Assembly: GCA_027063065.1 (NCBI GenBank)
Contig: JAMOSO010000011.1
Span: 1 to 64,000, forward strand
Direction of reading: 5' to 3'
Source: Planctomycetota bacterium
GTDB lineage: Bacteria; Planctomycetota; JAMOSO01
Length of the DNA: 64,000 nt
The position numbers and the translations under genes were made by a program. Shown here in pieces: positions 25,289 to 35,557 of this stretch. The notes below the pieces were generated by a model that worked only from the letters and a program-made list of their open reading frames with translations, did not search any database and had not been told where the DNA came from. Every line of letters starts with the position of its first letter. The first letter of the stretch is position 1.

Positions 25289-27394
25289 TTATTTAAAAAA
25301 CAACATCTCTGCATAGGTTGGCAATGGCCATACTTCTGCATCAACAATTTGCTCTAAACTATCCACTATTTCGCGAACAGAATTACATGCTGTAAATACT
25401 TCATCGCGATATGCTTCTGCACGTTTTAAAGTTTTACTAATAGCATCAGCCTTATCAGTAACTTCTTCTAAAATGGCAATGCGATCTTGAAGTTCTGCAG
25501 TAAGAGTATTTACCTCTTCTAAAGCTTTCATTTGAGCTGATGCATCAACACCTACATCACTAATTGTAGCAGCAGCAGTTGCTAATCTACCTGTATAATC
25601 TAAACAAGTAGGTAAAATTTGACGTTTAACCATTTGAATTGCTGTACGTGCTTCAATATTAATATCCATTGAATAACCATCAAGTAATATTTCTTGACGT
25701 GCAGTTAATTCAGAAGCTGATAAAACACCTTGACGCTTAAATACATCTTTATTTTTCTTACAATTTAGTTGAGCTAAAGCAGAAACAGCATTAGGAAAAT
25801 GAGGCAGACCACGTTTTTCAGCAATCGCAACCCACTCTTCATCATAACCATCACCATTAAAAACTACCTTCATATTTTCTTTGGCAATTTTAGTTAAAAT
25901 ACCTTCAAGTTCTGTTTTTGGATTATTAGATTTTTCTAATTGCTTAGCAATATCCTCAAGAATATCAGCTACAATAGTATTCATCACAATACAAGCGGCA
26001 GCTGCATGCACTGTAGAACCAGGCATACGGAATTCAAATCTATTTCCTGTAAATGCAAAAGAAGATGTACGATTACGATCTGTTGTATCTTTAGCAACAC
26101 TAGGTAATTGAGATACGCTTAAACTAATTTTACCACCCTTTTTAGATGATTTAGCTGTACCTTTTGCCAATTTCTGAAAAATATCATCTAATTGTTCACC
26201 CAAGAAAATAGAAATAATTGCTGGCGGTGCTTCACAAGCACCTAAACGATGATCATTACCTGTGGTAGCAATAGAGCTACGCAATAATCCAGCATATTCG
26301 TCAACAGCTTTAATAACTGCCGCACAAAACACTAAAAACACATCATTATCATGAGGATTTTGACCTGGATCTAATAAATTGACTCCTGTATTAGTAAACA
26401 TTGACCAATTATGATGCTTGCCACTACCATTAATACCAGCAAAAGGTTTTTCGTGAAGTAAGCACACAAAATCATGTCGTTCTGCAACTTTTTTCAATTT
26501 TTCCATAACTAAAACATTATGATCTGCTGCAATATTGACTAATTCAAAAACAGGAGCCATTTCGTATTGTGCAGGAGCAACTTCATTATGCTGTGTTTTA
26601 GCTGTTACACCTAATGCCCATAACTCTTGATTTAAATCTGCCATGAATGAAGCTATGCGTTCATGCAATGCACCAAAATAGTGATCGCTTTTTTCTTGAC
26701 CACGAGGGGCAGGTGCGCCAAAAAGAGTGCGTCCACATAAAACTAAGTCTAAGCGATCTTCAAAAAAATCACGATCAACTAAAAAATATTCTTGTTCACA
26801 ACCTAAGGTAGAACTAACTTTTGTTACATCAGTTTCACCTAAAGCATTTAATACGCGAGTTGCTTGTTTGCTTAAAGCGTCAACAGAACGCAATAAAGGA
26901 GTTTTTTTATCTAAAGTTTCACCTGTGTAAGAATAAAACATAGTTGGGATAAACATAGTTCTGTTATCACCATCACCTTTAACAAATACTGGAGACGTAC
27001 AATCCCAAGCTGTATATCCGCGTGCTTCAAATGTATCGCGTAAACCACCGTTTGGAAATGAAGAAGCGTCTGGTTCGCCTTGGATTAATTCTTTACCGCG
27101 AAATTCAGTAACTACAGAACCATTGCCAGTTGGATCAATAAAAGAGTCATGTTTCTCAGCAGAAGTTCCTGTCATAGGATGGAACCAATGACAATAATGT
27201 GTTGCACCACGCTCTAATGCCCAATCTTTCATGGCAGAGGCAATCACATCGGCAATACTTTGATCGAGAGCAACACCATTATCGATAGTATTGCGCAAAG
27301 ATTTATAAACGCTCTTTGGTAAACGCGCGCGCATTACATCATCATTAAAAACATCACAGGCAAATATGTCTGTTAAATTATTTTGTTCATTCAT
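25289..27394 (-). CDS. glnN: Type III glutamine synthetase
   Basis: Large GSIII enzyme (701 residues; the family is about 700-730) that makes glutamine from glutamate, ammonia and ATP. Recognisable GSIII blocks: FSYTGETLDKKTPLLRS, STLGCEQEYFLVDRDFF, KTQHNEVAPAQYEMAPVFE, the ATP/glutamate site GINGSGKHHNWSM and NRTSSFAFTGNRFEFRMPGS. The C-terminal helical region is typical. GGAG lies 10 nt before the ATG. Ends at a strong terminator. Upstream in the same direction are nadE and a NifA-like activator, an arrangement that suggests nitrogen-responsive control, although I found no convincing sigma54 promoter in the 187-bp gap. Confidence 0.97.
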   Translation of the reverse strand: MNEQNNLTDIFACDVFNDDVMRARLPKSVYKSLRNTIDNGVALDQSIADVIASAMKDWALERGATHYCHWFHPMTGTSAEKHDSFIDPTGNGSVVTEFRGKELIQGEPDASSFPNGGLRDTFEARGYTAWDCTSPVFVKGDGDNRTMFIPTMFYSYTGETLDKKTPLLRSVDALSKQATRVLNALGETDVTKVSSTLGCEQEYFLVDRDFFEDRLDLVLCGRTLFGAPAPRGQEKSDHYFGALHERIASFMADLNQELWALGVTAKTQHNEVAPAQYEMAPVFELVNIAADHNVLVMEKLKKVAERHDFVCLLHEKPFAGINGSGKHHNWSMFTNTGVNLLDPGQNPHDNDVFLVFCAAVIKAVDEYAGLLRSSIATTGNDHRLGACEAPPAIISIFLGEQLDDIFQKLAKGTAKSSKKGGKISLSVSQLPSVAKDTTDRNRTSSFAFTGNRFEFRMPGSTVHAAAACIVMNTIVADILEDIAKQLEKSNNPKTELEGILTKIAKENMKVVFNGDGYDEEWVAIAEKRGLPHFPNAVSALAQLNCKKNKDVFKRQGVLSASELTARQEILLDGYSMDINIEARTAIQMVKRQILPTCLDYTGRLATAAATISDVGVDASAQMKALEEVNTLTAELQDRIAILEEVTDKADAISKTLKRAEAYRDEVFTACNSVREIVDSLEQIVDAEVWPLPTYAEMLFFK

Positions 27395-27538
27395 CCTAGG
27401 TTAACTCCGTTTAAAAAAATAAATAGTCTCTAAATATTATTGCTACAATAGCGAATAACATACCAATTATATAAATGATATAACCATCCCATTCTATAGA
27501 CTTTTAACATAAAATACCAATAAGCATACAAAAATAAT

Positions 27539-27581
27539 TACCATTATGTATTTTTTTTTGTTTTAAAATTACATAATGGTA
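27539..27581 (-). terminator. Likely terminator of nadE
   Basis: 12-bp stem (TACCATTATGTA at 27539-27550; complement at 27570-27581) with a 19-nt loop, abutting the nadE stop at 27582. The minus-strand exit reads ATTATTTTTGT. The remainder of the 27395-27538 gap holds the unmapped glnN promoter region. Confidence 0.65.
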
Positions 27582-29210
27582 TTAACTTGGTTTATAACTA
27601 TTATGTATTGGCATACGCCTATCGCGTCCAAAAGCTTTTGGCGTAATCTTAACACCTGGAGGTGATTGAAAGCGTTTAAATTCAGCACGATCCACCAACC
27701 TAACCATATTGACGATTGTTTCATGCTCAACCCCATCTATGACAATTTCAGAAGGGTTCATATCTTTTTCTACATAATCTTCTAAAATTTTATCTAATAT
27801 TTCATAAGGTGGCAAAGAGTCTTCATCTTTTTGATCTGGACGTAATTCTGCTGACGGTGGTCTGTCGATAATACTCTCTGGTATAATCTCTTTATTAGCT
27901 CGTTTATTACAATAACGTGAAAGTTCAAATACTAATGTTTTAGGTACATCTTTTATAACAGCAAAACCGCCGTTCATATCTCCGTATAAAGTACAGTACC
28001 CAACTGCCATCTCAGACTTATTACCTGTAGTTAAAAGTAACCAACCGTGTTTATTTGACAAGGTCATCAACATTGCACCGCGTATGCGAGCTTGTAAATT
28101 TTCTTGTTCAACACCTGGTTGACCTCCACCTAATGGTTCAGACAACACATTTAACGTAGTTTTAAAAATATCAATAATTGGCAACTCATAAAATTTTACA
28201 CCCAATTGAAGCGCCATCTTTTTGGCATCATTTTTTGTACCATCAGATGAATATTGTGATGGCATAGAAACAGCAATTACATTTTTTGAGCCAAAAGCGT
28301 CTACTGCAATTGCTAAAACTAATGCCGAGTCTATTCCACCGCTCAAGCCAAGAACTACTTTTTTTATGCCATTTTTAGTAACGTAATCTTTAGTACCAAT
28401 TAATAAAGCTTGGTATATTTCTTCTAAATAATCCATTGGAGGTACAATTTCTGCACTAACTACATCACCTTGAATTTGCACAACTAAGTCTTCTTCGCTA
28501 AATTGAGAGGCTGCAGCAACAATATCACCTTTTGAATTACAAACTAAAGAGCCACCACAAAAAACCAACTCGTCTTGAGCTCCAATCAAATTGGAATGCA
28601 CAATAAAACAATTATTACGTTTAGCAAATTTTTGCATTACTCCACGCCTTTGATTTGCTTTGCCAGCATAAAATGGTGAAGCAGAAAGATTAAAAACAAG
28701 ATCTACATTATGTTCTTTAACCCACAAATCTAAATTAGAATTTTCAATCCAAACATCTTCACATATTGAAACAGCACATCGTTTACCAGCTGCTTCAAAA
28801 ACCAGTGGATTTGACCCAGATTTAAAATAACGTTTTTCATCAAAGACTCCATAATTTGGTAATTCTACCTTGCGATAAATACCCGCCAACTCTCCGTCAC
28901 TTAGTAAAGCGGCTGAATTATAAATAGAGCCATCTTCCGCCAATTCTGGAAACCCAACTATAGCAGTAATTCCTTTAGTTTTTAGCTTAATTTCTTCTAA
29001 CTTAGATTTACAATCTTTCAAAAAAGCTTTACGTAACAATAAATCCTCGGGTGGATAGCCACATAGAGCGAGTTCCGGAAAAATAACAATATCTTCAACG
29101 CTTTCTTGTGCTCGGCGTATTGCCTTAATGATACTAGCCGTATTGGCACTTAAATCACCAACACTACAATTTATTTGCGCTATACTTATACTTAAACGAT
29201 TATCCGTCAT
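27582..29210 (-). CDS. nadE: Glutamine-dependent NAD+ synthetase
   Basis: 542 residues with two domains. The N-terminal nitrilase/glutaminase domain has the Glu-Lys-Cys triad in FPELALCGYPPEDL, YRKVELPNYGVFDEKRYF and SICEDVW. The C-terminal synthetase has the P-loop LGLSGGIDSAL, GNKSEMAVGYCTLYGDMNGGFAVIKDV and ends in RRMPIHNSYKP. It amidates deamido-NAD+ with glutamine nitrogen, the last step of NAD synthesis. It lies between glnN, which makes its nitrogen donor, and a NifA-like activator gene that ends 31 nt upstream. Confidence 0.97.
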   Translation of the reverse strand: MTDNRLSISIAQINCSVGDLSANTASIIKAIRRAQESVEDIVIFPELALCGYPPEDLLLRKAFLKDCKSKLEEIKLKTKGITAIVGFPELAEDGSIYNSAALLSDGELAGIYRKVELPNYGVFDEKRYFKSGSNPLVFEAAGKRCAVSICEDVWIENSNLDLWVKEHNVDLVFNLSASPFYAGKANQRRGVMQKFAKRNNCFIVHSNLIGAQDELVFCGGSLVCNSKGDIVAAASQFSEEDLVVQIQGDVVSAEIVPPMDYLEEIYQALLIGTKDYVTKNGIKKVVLGLSGGIDSALVLAIAVDAFGSKNVIAVSMPSQYSSDGTKNDAKKMALQLGVKFYELPIIDIFKTTLNVLSEPLGGGQPGVEQENLQARIRGAMLMTLSNKHGWLLLTTGNKSEMAVGYCTLYGDMNGGFAVIKDVPKTLVFELSRYCNKRANKEIIPESIIDRPPSAELRPDQKDEDSLPPYEILDKILEDYVEKDMNPSEIVIDGVEHETIVNMVRLVDRAEFKRFQSPPGVKITPKAFGRDRRMPIHNSYKPS

Positions 29211-29241
29211 TTTTTATCCTATGATAATTAATAAATTAAAT

Positions 29242-30792
29242 TTAAACACGATATCTTTTATAGCTGATAGCATATTTTTTAACACGCAAGCCCATAATAC
29301 GTTCTGTAATACCCAAACTATCAGCTGCCTTAGCCATATTACCCCTAGTGCGTTTTAATGCCTCGATAATTAATTCTCGCTCAACATTTGCCATAGTCAT
29401 ATCTAAAGTAGACTTATCTGCAGTATCACTTGCCTCAGCTGTTTGCAATGTTGCTGGCAAATGATGACCATGAATAACATCATCGCTGGTCAACAACATC
29501 GCACGTTCGATACAATTTTCAAGTTCTCTGACATTGCCAGGCCAATGATAGGCCATCATCATATCTATAGCTGGTGTTGAAATACGCCTAACATCCTTTA
29601 AATTTTCTTTATTAAATTTTTCAATAAAATGATTTGCTAATTGCAAGATATCTGTACGCCTTTCTCTAAGCGGTGGCAAATGAATTGGAAACACATTTAA
29701 TCTATAAAATAAATCATCGCGAAAAGTCCCTTCAGCTACATGTTTTTCTAAAGCTCTATTTGTAGCTGTAATAATACGTACATCCACTTTTACAGTGTGC
29801 ATGCCACCCACACGTTCAAATTCTTTTTCCTGCAACACGCGCAATAATTTAACTTGTAAATCCTGTGATATTTCACCTATTTCATCTAAAAATAATGTAC
29901 CTCCATTTGCTAACTCAAAACGTCCTTTGCGAGTTGCAATTGCTCCTGTAAACGCCCCTTTTTCATGGCCAAACAGTTCTGATTCTAACATAGAATTTGG
30001 TAATGCTGCACAATTTACTTTGATAAAAGGCTTGTTAGAACGCAATGAATTAAAATGAATAGCTTGAGAGACTAACTCTTTACCTGTACCACTTTCACCC
30101 ATAATTAGCACTGTTGCATTAGATTGCGATACTTGCCCTATTAAATCATAACAATCCTGCATTGCCTGTGAATTACCTATAATATTATCTGGTCTAAACC
30201 TATCTTTTAGCTGTGATTGTAACCGTTCATTTTCGTCTAATAATCGTTGACGATCTTCCATAGCTGTTTGACGCATCTTTACAGCTTGCGCCATCATAGA
30301 GGCTATAACTCTTAATAATCTAGATTCTTCATTTAGATTATGATCAATATCAAAAGGCAAATAAACACTTAATGTACCAATTGTGTCTGTACCCAATTTT
30401 ATAGGAACACACACAAAAGATAATTCTTCATTCTGATTTGCTTTAACCCCTGTTAAATTTAAAAAAGTTTTTTCTTGTGATATCTTAATTATTGACACTG
30501 CTTTACCAGTTTGAAAAACCTTGCCTGTAATACCCTGTCCTGGTTTATAAGAACCTTTTTGTCTTTGATCAGAACTAAGACCGTGAGCAGCCATAATGTT
30601 AATCTCTCCAGTAGTTCTATCGTGCAATGTCAATGTGCCATGACGCATAATAGTATGTTCTGATATAGCCTGCACCACAGGCTCAACAACATCGCGTATA
30701 TCCATACTAGATTCTAAAATACTACTAATTTCAAATAACAAGTTTAATTCTGGAACTTCCTTTTTAATCTTAGTTCTGGATTGTTTTGACAT
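29242..30792 (-). CDS. NifA-like sigma54-dependent activator (GAF-AAA-HTH)
   Basis: I start at ATG 30792 (516 residues), which has GGGA about 6 nt upstream; an upstream start at 30849 would add 19 unlike residues. Order of domains: GAF (about 15-175), sigma54 AAA+ domain with Walker A GESGTGKE, the sigma54 contact loop GAFTGA, Walker [12 protein letters not shown] and the R-finger region, then a Fis-type HTH ([29 protein letters not shown]). The HTH text and the GAF-AAA-HTH order match NifA and its relatives. No nif genes are in the window, so control of nitrogen assimilation (glnN downstream) or of the divergent rnf operon are the best guesses. Confidence 0.9.
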   Translation of the reverse strand: MSKQSRTKIKKEVPELNLLFEISSILESSMDIRDVVEPVVQAISEHTIMRHGTLTLHDRTTGEINIMAAHGLSSDQRQKGSYKPGQGITGKVFQTGKAVSIIKISQEKTFLNLTGVKANQNEELSFVCVPIKLGTDTIGTLSVYLPFDIDHNLNEESRLLRVIASMMAQAVKMRQTAMEDRQRLLDENERLQSQLKDRFRPDNIIGNSQAMQDCYDLIGQVSQSNATVLIMGESGTGKELVSQAIHFNSLRSNKPFIKVNCAALPNSMLESELFGHEKGAFTGAIATRKGRFELANGGTLFLDEIGEISQDLQVKLLRVLQEKEFERVGGMHTVKVDVRIITATNRALEKHVAEGTFRDDLFYRLNVFPIHLPPLRERRTDILQLANHFIEKFNKENLKDVRRISTPAIDMMMAYHWPGNVRELENCIERAMLLTSDDVIHGHHLPATLQTAEASDTADKSTLDMTMANVERELIIEALKRTRGNMAKAADSLGITERIMGLRVKKYAISYKRYRV

Positions 30793-31143
30793 AAAGTTCC
30801 CGTATATTAAAAAAGACATAAATGTAAGAATATGATACCTATTTGTCAATTATATAAGGTACTAAATTTTAGTTTGCTTGTTACGCACAATATAAATGTG
30901 GCGCAGAAAACAGATTATTTTAATATATCTCTGCCAAAAGAAGCGGAAATACAATAATTGACAAATTTTAATGTATATAAGATAATAAGTTTTCAGGGAA
31001 CATGTATTATCTTATAACTTTATTTTTTGCGAAAAACATCAAGTTATGCTCTAAAAAATACTTTATACCTTGACTTTTATACCGATTATTATATTGTTCG
31101 TAATTTATAATTTTAAGACAACAATCATCCGCGGAGTTGGTCG
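30793..31143. promoter_or_regulatory. Intergenic control region between nifA-like gene and rnf operon
   Basis: A 351-bp gap between divergent genes. It has TTGACA (30958-30963) with GATAAT (30981-30986) at 17 nt, and a second candidate TTGACT (31070-31075) with TATTGT (31092-31097) at 16 nt, both on the plus strand for rnf. A perfect 12-bp inverted repeat (30976-30987 and 31005-31016) covers the first -10 box and is followed by a T-rich run. GGAG at 31133-31136 serves rnfA. I see no small gene and no good sigma54 box. Confidence 0.5.
30976..31016. repeat. 12-bp inverted repeat over a candidate rnf -10 box
   Basis: TATAAGATAATA (30976-30987) and its exact complement at 31005-31016 with a 17-nt spacer. 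The left arm contains the GATAAT hexamer, so a protein bound here would block the promoter; in RNA it could form a hairpin followed by TTTATTTTTT and act as an attenuator. Confidence 0.5.
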
Positions 31144-31716
31144 ATGGAATTTTTCACCTTATTAATCAGTTCAATCCTCGTCAATAATTTTGTACTTTCA
31201 AAATTTTTAGGCGTTTGCCCATTTTTGGGTGTCTCAAAAAATGTACATACAGCTATGGGTATGTCCGCAGCAGTAACTTTAGTTATGACAATCGCTGCGC
31301 TTGTTGCTGCAATTGTTAATACATATATTTTAGTACCATACGATATGGGTTATCTGCAAACATTATCTTTTATTGTTATTATTGCATCTCTCGTACAAAT
31401 ATTAGAAGTAGTCTTGCAAAAACTTAGCCCCCCACTATATCAAGCTTTGGGCATATTTTTACCATTAATAACTACTAATTGTGCCGTGTTAGGCGTAGCT
31501 GTACTAAATGTTCAAAACAATCTTTCAATACTGATGTCTACTTGGTATGGATTTTCGTCTGGTTTAGGATTCTCTTTAGCTTTATTACTCTTTTCTAGCA
31601 TTAGAGAACGTCTTGACCTTGCCAATCCACCCAAATCATTTGAAGGTGTTCCTATAGCTTTAATTGCCGCTGGTATTTTGGCTATGATTTTTATGGGCTT
31701 TTCTGGTTTAGTTTAA
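31144..31716 (+). CDS. rnfA: Rnf complex membrane subunit RnfA
   Basis: 190 residues, six membrane helices, family motif NNFVLSKFLGVCPFLGVSKN at residues 14-33 and TTNCAVLGVAVLN in the middle (the conserved Cys-bearing half-helices where RnfA and RnfE bind an iron-sulfur centre). RnfA pairs with RnfE in the inner membrane of the ferredoxin:NAD+ oxidoreductase that pumps Na+ or H+. First gene of rnfABCDGE, GGAG 7 nt before the ATG. Confidence 0.96.
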   Translation: MEFFTLLISSILVNNFVLSKFLGVCPFLGVSKNVHTAMGMSAAVTLVMTIAALVAAIVNTYILVPYDMGYLQTLSFIVIIASLVQILEVVLQKLSPPLYQALGIFLPLITTNCAVLGVAVLNVQNNLSILMSTWYGFSSGLGFSLALLLFSSIRERLDLANPPKSFEGVPIALIAAGILAMIFMGFSGLV

Positions 31717-31737
31717 TAGTAAAAACTTCGGAGTTAT

Positions 31738-32532
31738 ATGATTGCACCACTTTTATTTATGGCTGGTATTGGTTTATTATTAGGTATAACCATTGCCTTA
31801 GCTAATATATTTTTTTCAGTCAAAACAGATCCTAGAATAGAAGAAGTTGAAGATATGCTTCCAGGAGCAAATTGTGGTGGTTGTGGATTTGCAGGATGTA
31901 ACGCATTTGCAAAAGCAGTAGTATTAGATGCTGTTGAACCCCAAAAATGTCCTGTCTGTTCTAAAGAAGAAGCAGAAAATATTGCAAGCCACATGGGTAT
32001 GAGCGTTGAATTTGACACGCCTTATGTAGCATTAGTTAAATGTTGCGGAGATAATTCAGACTCGCCCGAAAGAGCATTATATAATGGAGTGACAGATTGC
32101 AGTGCCGCTTTATTAGTAGCTGGCGCAACAAAGTCTTGCCAACATGGATGTCTTGGTATGGCAACTTGTGCACGAGCTTGCCCTTTTAATGCTATTGAAA
32201 TAGACGAGAAAAGACACATCGCGATAGTCCACCCTGAATTATGTGTGGGTTGTGGTAAATGTGTTAGTGTTTGCCCACGAAATTTAATTGATATGGTACC
32301 TAAATCTGCTCCTGTACATATTTTATGTAGTTCGCCAGAAAAGGCAGTCTTACAAAAAAAAGCCTGTTCTAAAGGGTGTATAGGCTGTCGAAAATGCAGT
32401 AAATTAGATCCCGAAAGTATAAAAATGGATGGTTTTTTAGCTGTGATGGATTATGACAATTACAGCACCAATACAGAAATAATAGACGTATGCCCTGTGC
32501 ATTGTATATACCCATCCTTGGAGGAAAAATGA
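31738..32532 (+). CDS. rnfB: Rnf complex iron-sulfur subunit RnfB
   Basis: 264 residues. One N-terminal membrane helix, then the [4Fe-4S] domain GANCGGCGFAGCNAF with a fourth Cys in KCPVC, then two ferredoxin-type clusters (CLGMATCARACPFNAI, CVGCGKCVSVCPRNLI) and a further Cys-rich end (CSKGCIGCRKC, VCPVHC). It takes electrons from ferredoxin. It is longer than E. coli RsxB (192 residues) because of the extra C-terminal cluster region, as in clostridial and Bacteroides types, although the gene order is the E. coli one. Confidence 0.96.
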   Translation: MIAPLLFMAGIGLLLGITIALANIFFSVKTDPRIEEVEDMLPGANCGGCGFAGCNAFAKAVVLDAVEPQKCPVCSKEEAENIASHMGMSVEFDTPYVALVKCCGDNSDSPERALYNGVTDCSAALLVAGATKSCQHGCLGMATCARACPFNAIEIDEKRHIAIVHPELCVGCGKCVSVCPRNLIDMVPKSAPVHILCSSPEKAVLQKKACSKGCIGCRKCSKLDPESIKMDGFLAVMDYDNYSTNTEIIDVCPVHCIYPSLEEK

Positions 32533-33905
32533 TTAAGAAGAAAGCTTTTTCCGGTGGAGTACATCCACATGATGGCAAGGAATTAACAAACACCAAAAAT
32601 ATTAAAATTGCACCGCTAATGAAAGAATATGCTGTCTCCTTAAGTCAACATATCGGCGCACCAGCCAAAGCCATAGTAAAAGTAGGTGATACTGTTTTAA
32701 AAGGTCAAAAAATAGCTGAGGCAAATGGGTTTGTATCTGTACCCATACATGCACCTACCAGCGGAACAATAATTTCTAAAAATAAAAAAACAAGCGCGGG
32801 TGGTCGTATGGAAGGTGGCGTTGACTCGGTGATTGGTCCAACCGGCGCATTAGTACCCATGTTAACAATATCTGCTGACGGCGAAGATACCCCATGCAAT
32901 GATTTAGAACCAATCTTATCTTGGCAAGATTGTAAACCAGAAGATTTAAAACAAAGGGTTTTAGATGCTGGAATTGTTGGAATGGGCGGAGCAGCATTTC
33001 CGACACACGTCAAGTTATCTCCTCCACCTAGCCAAAATATTGATACATTAGTAATTAATGCTTCAGAATGTGAACCATATTTAAGTGCTGACCATAGACA
33101 AATGCTTGAAGATACTAAAGGAATTATCGAAGGCATTTTAATTATAAAATCTATTCTTGGTATTCAAAAAGTTTGTATTGGCATCGAATCAAACAAACCA
33201 GATGCTATTAAAGCAATGCAAGAAGAATCAAGAAAACATAATATTGTCGTTACTGCACTACCCACAATGTATCCTCAAGGTTCTGAAAAACAATTGATTT
33301 ATGCAATTACAGGACGCAAAGTTCCAATGGGAAAATTACCTATGGAAACAGGTTGTGTAGTCCAAAATATAGGTACTGCTTTTGCTATTTACGAAGCTGT
33401 AGTAAAAGGTAAGCCTCTATACGAACGCATAACAACAATTACAGGCTCACCAATAGTCAACCCAAGCAATTGGAGGCTACGAGTAGGCACTTCTCTTGCA
33501 GATGCATTAACTTTAGCTGAAGGTGTAAAAAACCCAGATGATATAGGTAAGGTAATCTTAGGTGGCCCAATGATGGGAATGGCACAATTTTCATTAGATG
33601 TACCTATTATGAAAAACACATCTGGAATATTACTTTTAAACAAACAAGAGGTAACTTTATACACTTCAGGACCCTGTATTCGCTGTGGATCGTGCATTAA
33701 TGTATGCCCGCAAAGCCTTATGCCATCAACCATGGGAGTACAAATTGAAAAAGAAAGATTTGAGCTAGCTGAAGAAACAAATATTATGAATTGCATTGAA
33801 TGTGGTTGTTGTTCTTACGTCTGCCCATCTCACCGTCCTTTAGTTCAATTATTTAGGCGTGGCAAATCTGAAATACAAGCCAACAATCGCAAAAAAAAGG
33901 TTTAA
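32529..33905 (+). CDS. rnfC: Rnf complex subunit RnfC
   Basis: 458 residues from ATG 32529; an in-frame ATG at 32490 would overlap rnfB by over 40 nt and does not fit family N-termini, which begin near FSGGVHPHDGKELT. It has the NADH/FMN-binding region with MGGAAFPTHVKLSPP, NASECEPYLSADHRQML and TALPTMYPQGSEKQLIYAITGR, and two C-terminal [4Fe-4S] motifs (CIRCGSCINVCPQSL, CIECGCCSYVCPSHRPL). It is the peripheral NAD(H)-oxidoreducing subunit. GGAGG lies 5 nt ahead of the ATG within the rnfB end; the coding regions overlap by 4 nt. Confidence 0.96.
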   Translation: MIKKKAFSGGVHPHDGKELTNTKNIKIAPLMKEYAVSLSQHIGAPAKAIVKVGDTVLKGQKIAEANGFVSVPIHAPTSGTIISKNKKTSAGGRMEGGVDSVIGPTGALVPMLTISADGEDTPCNDLEPILSWQDCKPEDLKQRVLDAGIVGMGGAAFPTHVKLSPPPSQNIDTLVINASECEPYLSADHRQMLEDTKGIIEGILIIKSILGIQKVCIGIESNKPDAIKAMQEESRKHNIVVTALPTMYPQGSEKQLIYAITGRKVPMGKLPMETGCVVQNIGTAFAIYEAVVKGKPLYERITTITGSPIVNPSNWRLRVGTSLADALTLAEGVKNPDDIGKVILGGPMMGMAQFSLDVPIMKNTSGILLLNKQEVTLYTSGPCIRCGSCINVCPQSLMPSTMGVQIEKERFELAEETNIMNCIECGCCSYVCPSHRPLVQLFRRGKSEIQANNRKKKV

Positions 33906-33907
33906 TT

Positions 33908-34930
33908 ATGTCAGAAGAAAAAAATATATTATTACCAAATCCAAGTAAGTTAGTTGTTAGTAGCTCCCCGCATCTGCACAAAGGCAATGATGTTCAAAAA
34001 ATAATGATACATGTTATTATTGCCTTGATACCCGCCTGTTTAGTCGGAATCTATGTTTTTGGTTGGAGTGCAGCCCAAGTATTGATAATCACAATTATTT
34101 CATGTGTGCTTATAGAAGCCATTTCTTTAAAATTAATTGGAAAATCACAAAATGCTTTAAAAGATGGTACAGCAGTACTCACAGGTATGCTCTTGGCTAT
34201 GAACTTATCCGCATCAACACCATGGTGGGTGTGTGTTATCGGTGCATTATTAGCTATCGTTTTGGCAAAGCAATTATTTGGAGGTTTAGGTTACAACCCT
34301 TTTAACCCTGCATTAGTTGCCAGAGTTGGATTACTAATAGGCTTTCCAACATTTTTAACCAGTTGGGCACCGACTAAATCCATGTTATCTAGCACACACA
34401 TTGACGCTGTTACATGTGCTACCCCACTGTACCAAATACCCCTCACACTTAAAAATGGAACAACTGAAATATTGTCATATACAAATATGGATTTATTTTT
34501 AGGTAATATTCCTGGATCGCTGGGAGAAACATCAGCACTAGCCTTATTAATTGGTGGGTTATATTTAATTGTTATGAAAATTGTATGTTGGCGAATACCA
34601 GCATTTTTTATTGGTGGAGTTGCTGTTATTGCAGGTATCCACCATATGATAGAGCCAAAAACAACACTGACTATTACACAACATTTATTTTCTGGCGGTT
34701 TATTTATTGGTGCTTTTTTTATGGCTACCGATATGGTCACCTCTCCAGAAACAAAAAAGGGTGCCATAATATTTGCGCTTGGATGTGCCATAGTAACTTA
34801 TTCTATTAGAGTTTGGGGAGCGTATCCAGAAGGGGTAAGTTTTGCAATTTTATTTATGAATGCCTTTACACCTCTTATTGATCGTCTAGCGGCAAATAAA
34901 CCATTTGGTCATATCGTTACGGAGAATTAA
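33908..34930 (+). CDS. rnfD: Rnf complex membrane flavoprotein RnfD
   Basis: 340 residues, about nine or ten membrane helices. Conserved blocks are LKDGTAVLTGMLLAMNLSAS, GGLGYNPFNPALVARVGLL and, at the FMN attachment site, DAVTCATPL, whose Thr should carry covalent FMN. GAFFMATDMVTSP near the C-terminus is also diagnostic. RnfD passes electrons across the membrane with RnfG. The start follows the rnfC stop by 2 nt. Confidence 0.95.
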   Translation: MSEEKNILLPNPSKLVVSSSPHLHKGNDVQKIMIHVIIALIPACLVGIYVFGWSAAQVLIITIISCVLIEAISLKLIGKSQNALKDGTAVLTGMLLAMNLSASTPWWVCVIGALLAIVLAKQLFGGLGYNPFNPALVARVGLLIGFPTFLTSWAPTKSMLSSTHIDAVTCATPLYQIPLTLKNGTTEILSYTNMDLFLGNIPGSLGETSALALLIGGLYLIVMKIVCWRIPAFFIGGVAVIAGIHHMIEPKTTLTITQHLFSGGLFIGAFFMATDMVTSPETKKGAIIFALGCAIVTYSIRVWGAYPEGVSFAILFMNAFTPLIDRLAANKPFGHIVTEN

Positions 34931-34931
34931 T

Positions 34932-35557
34932 ATGAAAGAAACCATACGTTTAACTGCTGCACTAACTATTATTTGTATGATTGCTACCGTATTATTAACT
35001 TATGTTAATGACTTAACTAAAGAGCCTATTGCCAAAGCACAAGCTTTGCAAAAAGCAAAAGCGTTAAAACAAATTTTACCTCCATTTGATAATAATCCAT
35101 TTGACGATGCAATAACTTTAAAAACCAGTGATGGTGAATTTAAAATATTACCTGGCAAACAAAACAATAAAATAATCAGTGTTGTTATCAGCGGATACAC
35201 AATGCAAGGCTTTAGTGGTAAAATTGAGGCAATGGTCGGATTTGATAAAAATCAAAATATTACCAATATTATAATTACTAAACACGCTGAAACACCAGGG
35301 CTAGGTACTAAAGTATGCAATCGCAAAGAACAAAAAACTCTAAATTCATTATTTTCAAATAAAAAAATAACAGGAATTGTTCCAAATAAATTTTTAGATC
35401 AATTTAACGGGCGTAACCTAGTAACCTTAACTAATAAAGACAAAATTAAATTTGATGCAATTTCTGGCGCAACTGTTAGCTCTAAAGCTGTAGTAGATGC
35501 CGTTTCGCGTATAGCCACAGAATATTTAAAATATATCAATAAAATTGGAGATGTAAA

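Noticed and set aside
30878-30890. TTGT-N5-ACAA upstream of rnfA as a Rex operator
   Set aside because: Rex sites need longer arms and wider spacing; a 4-bp arm is likely chance in A+T-rich DNA.
34291-34791. Long open frame antisense to rnfD, and similar ones antisense to rnfC, hemL, cimA and the barrel-like gene
   Set aside because: The sense genes are clear family members; the antisense frames have no ribosome binding site pattern or protein-like composition.
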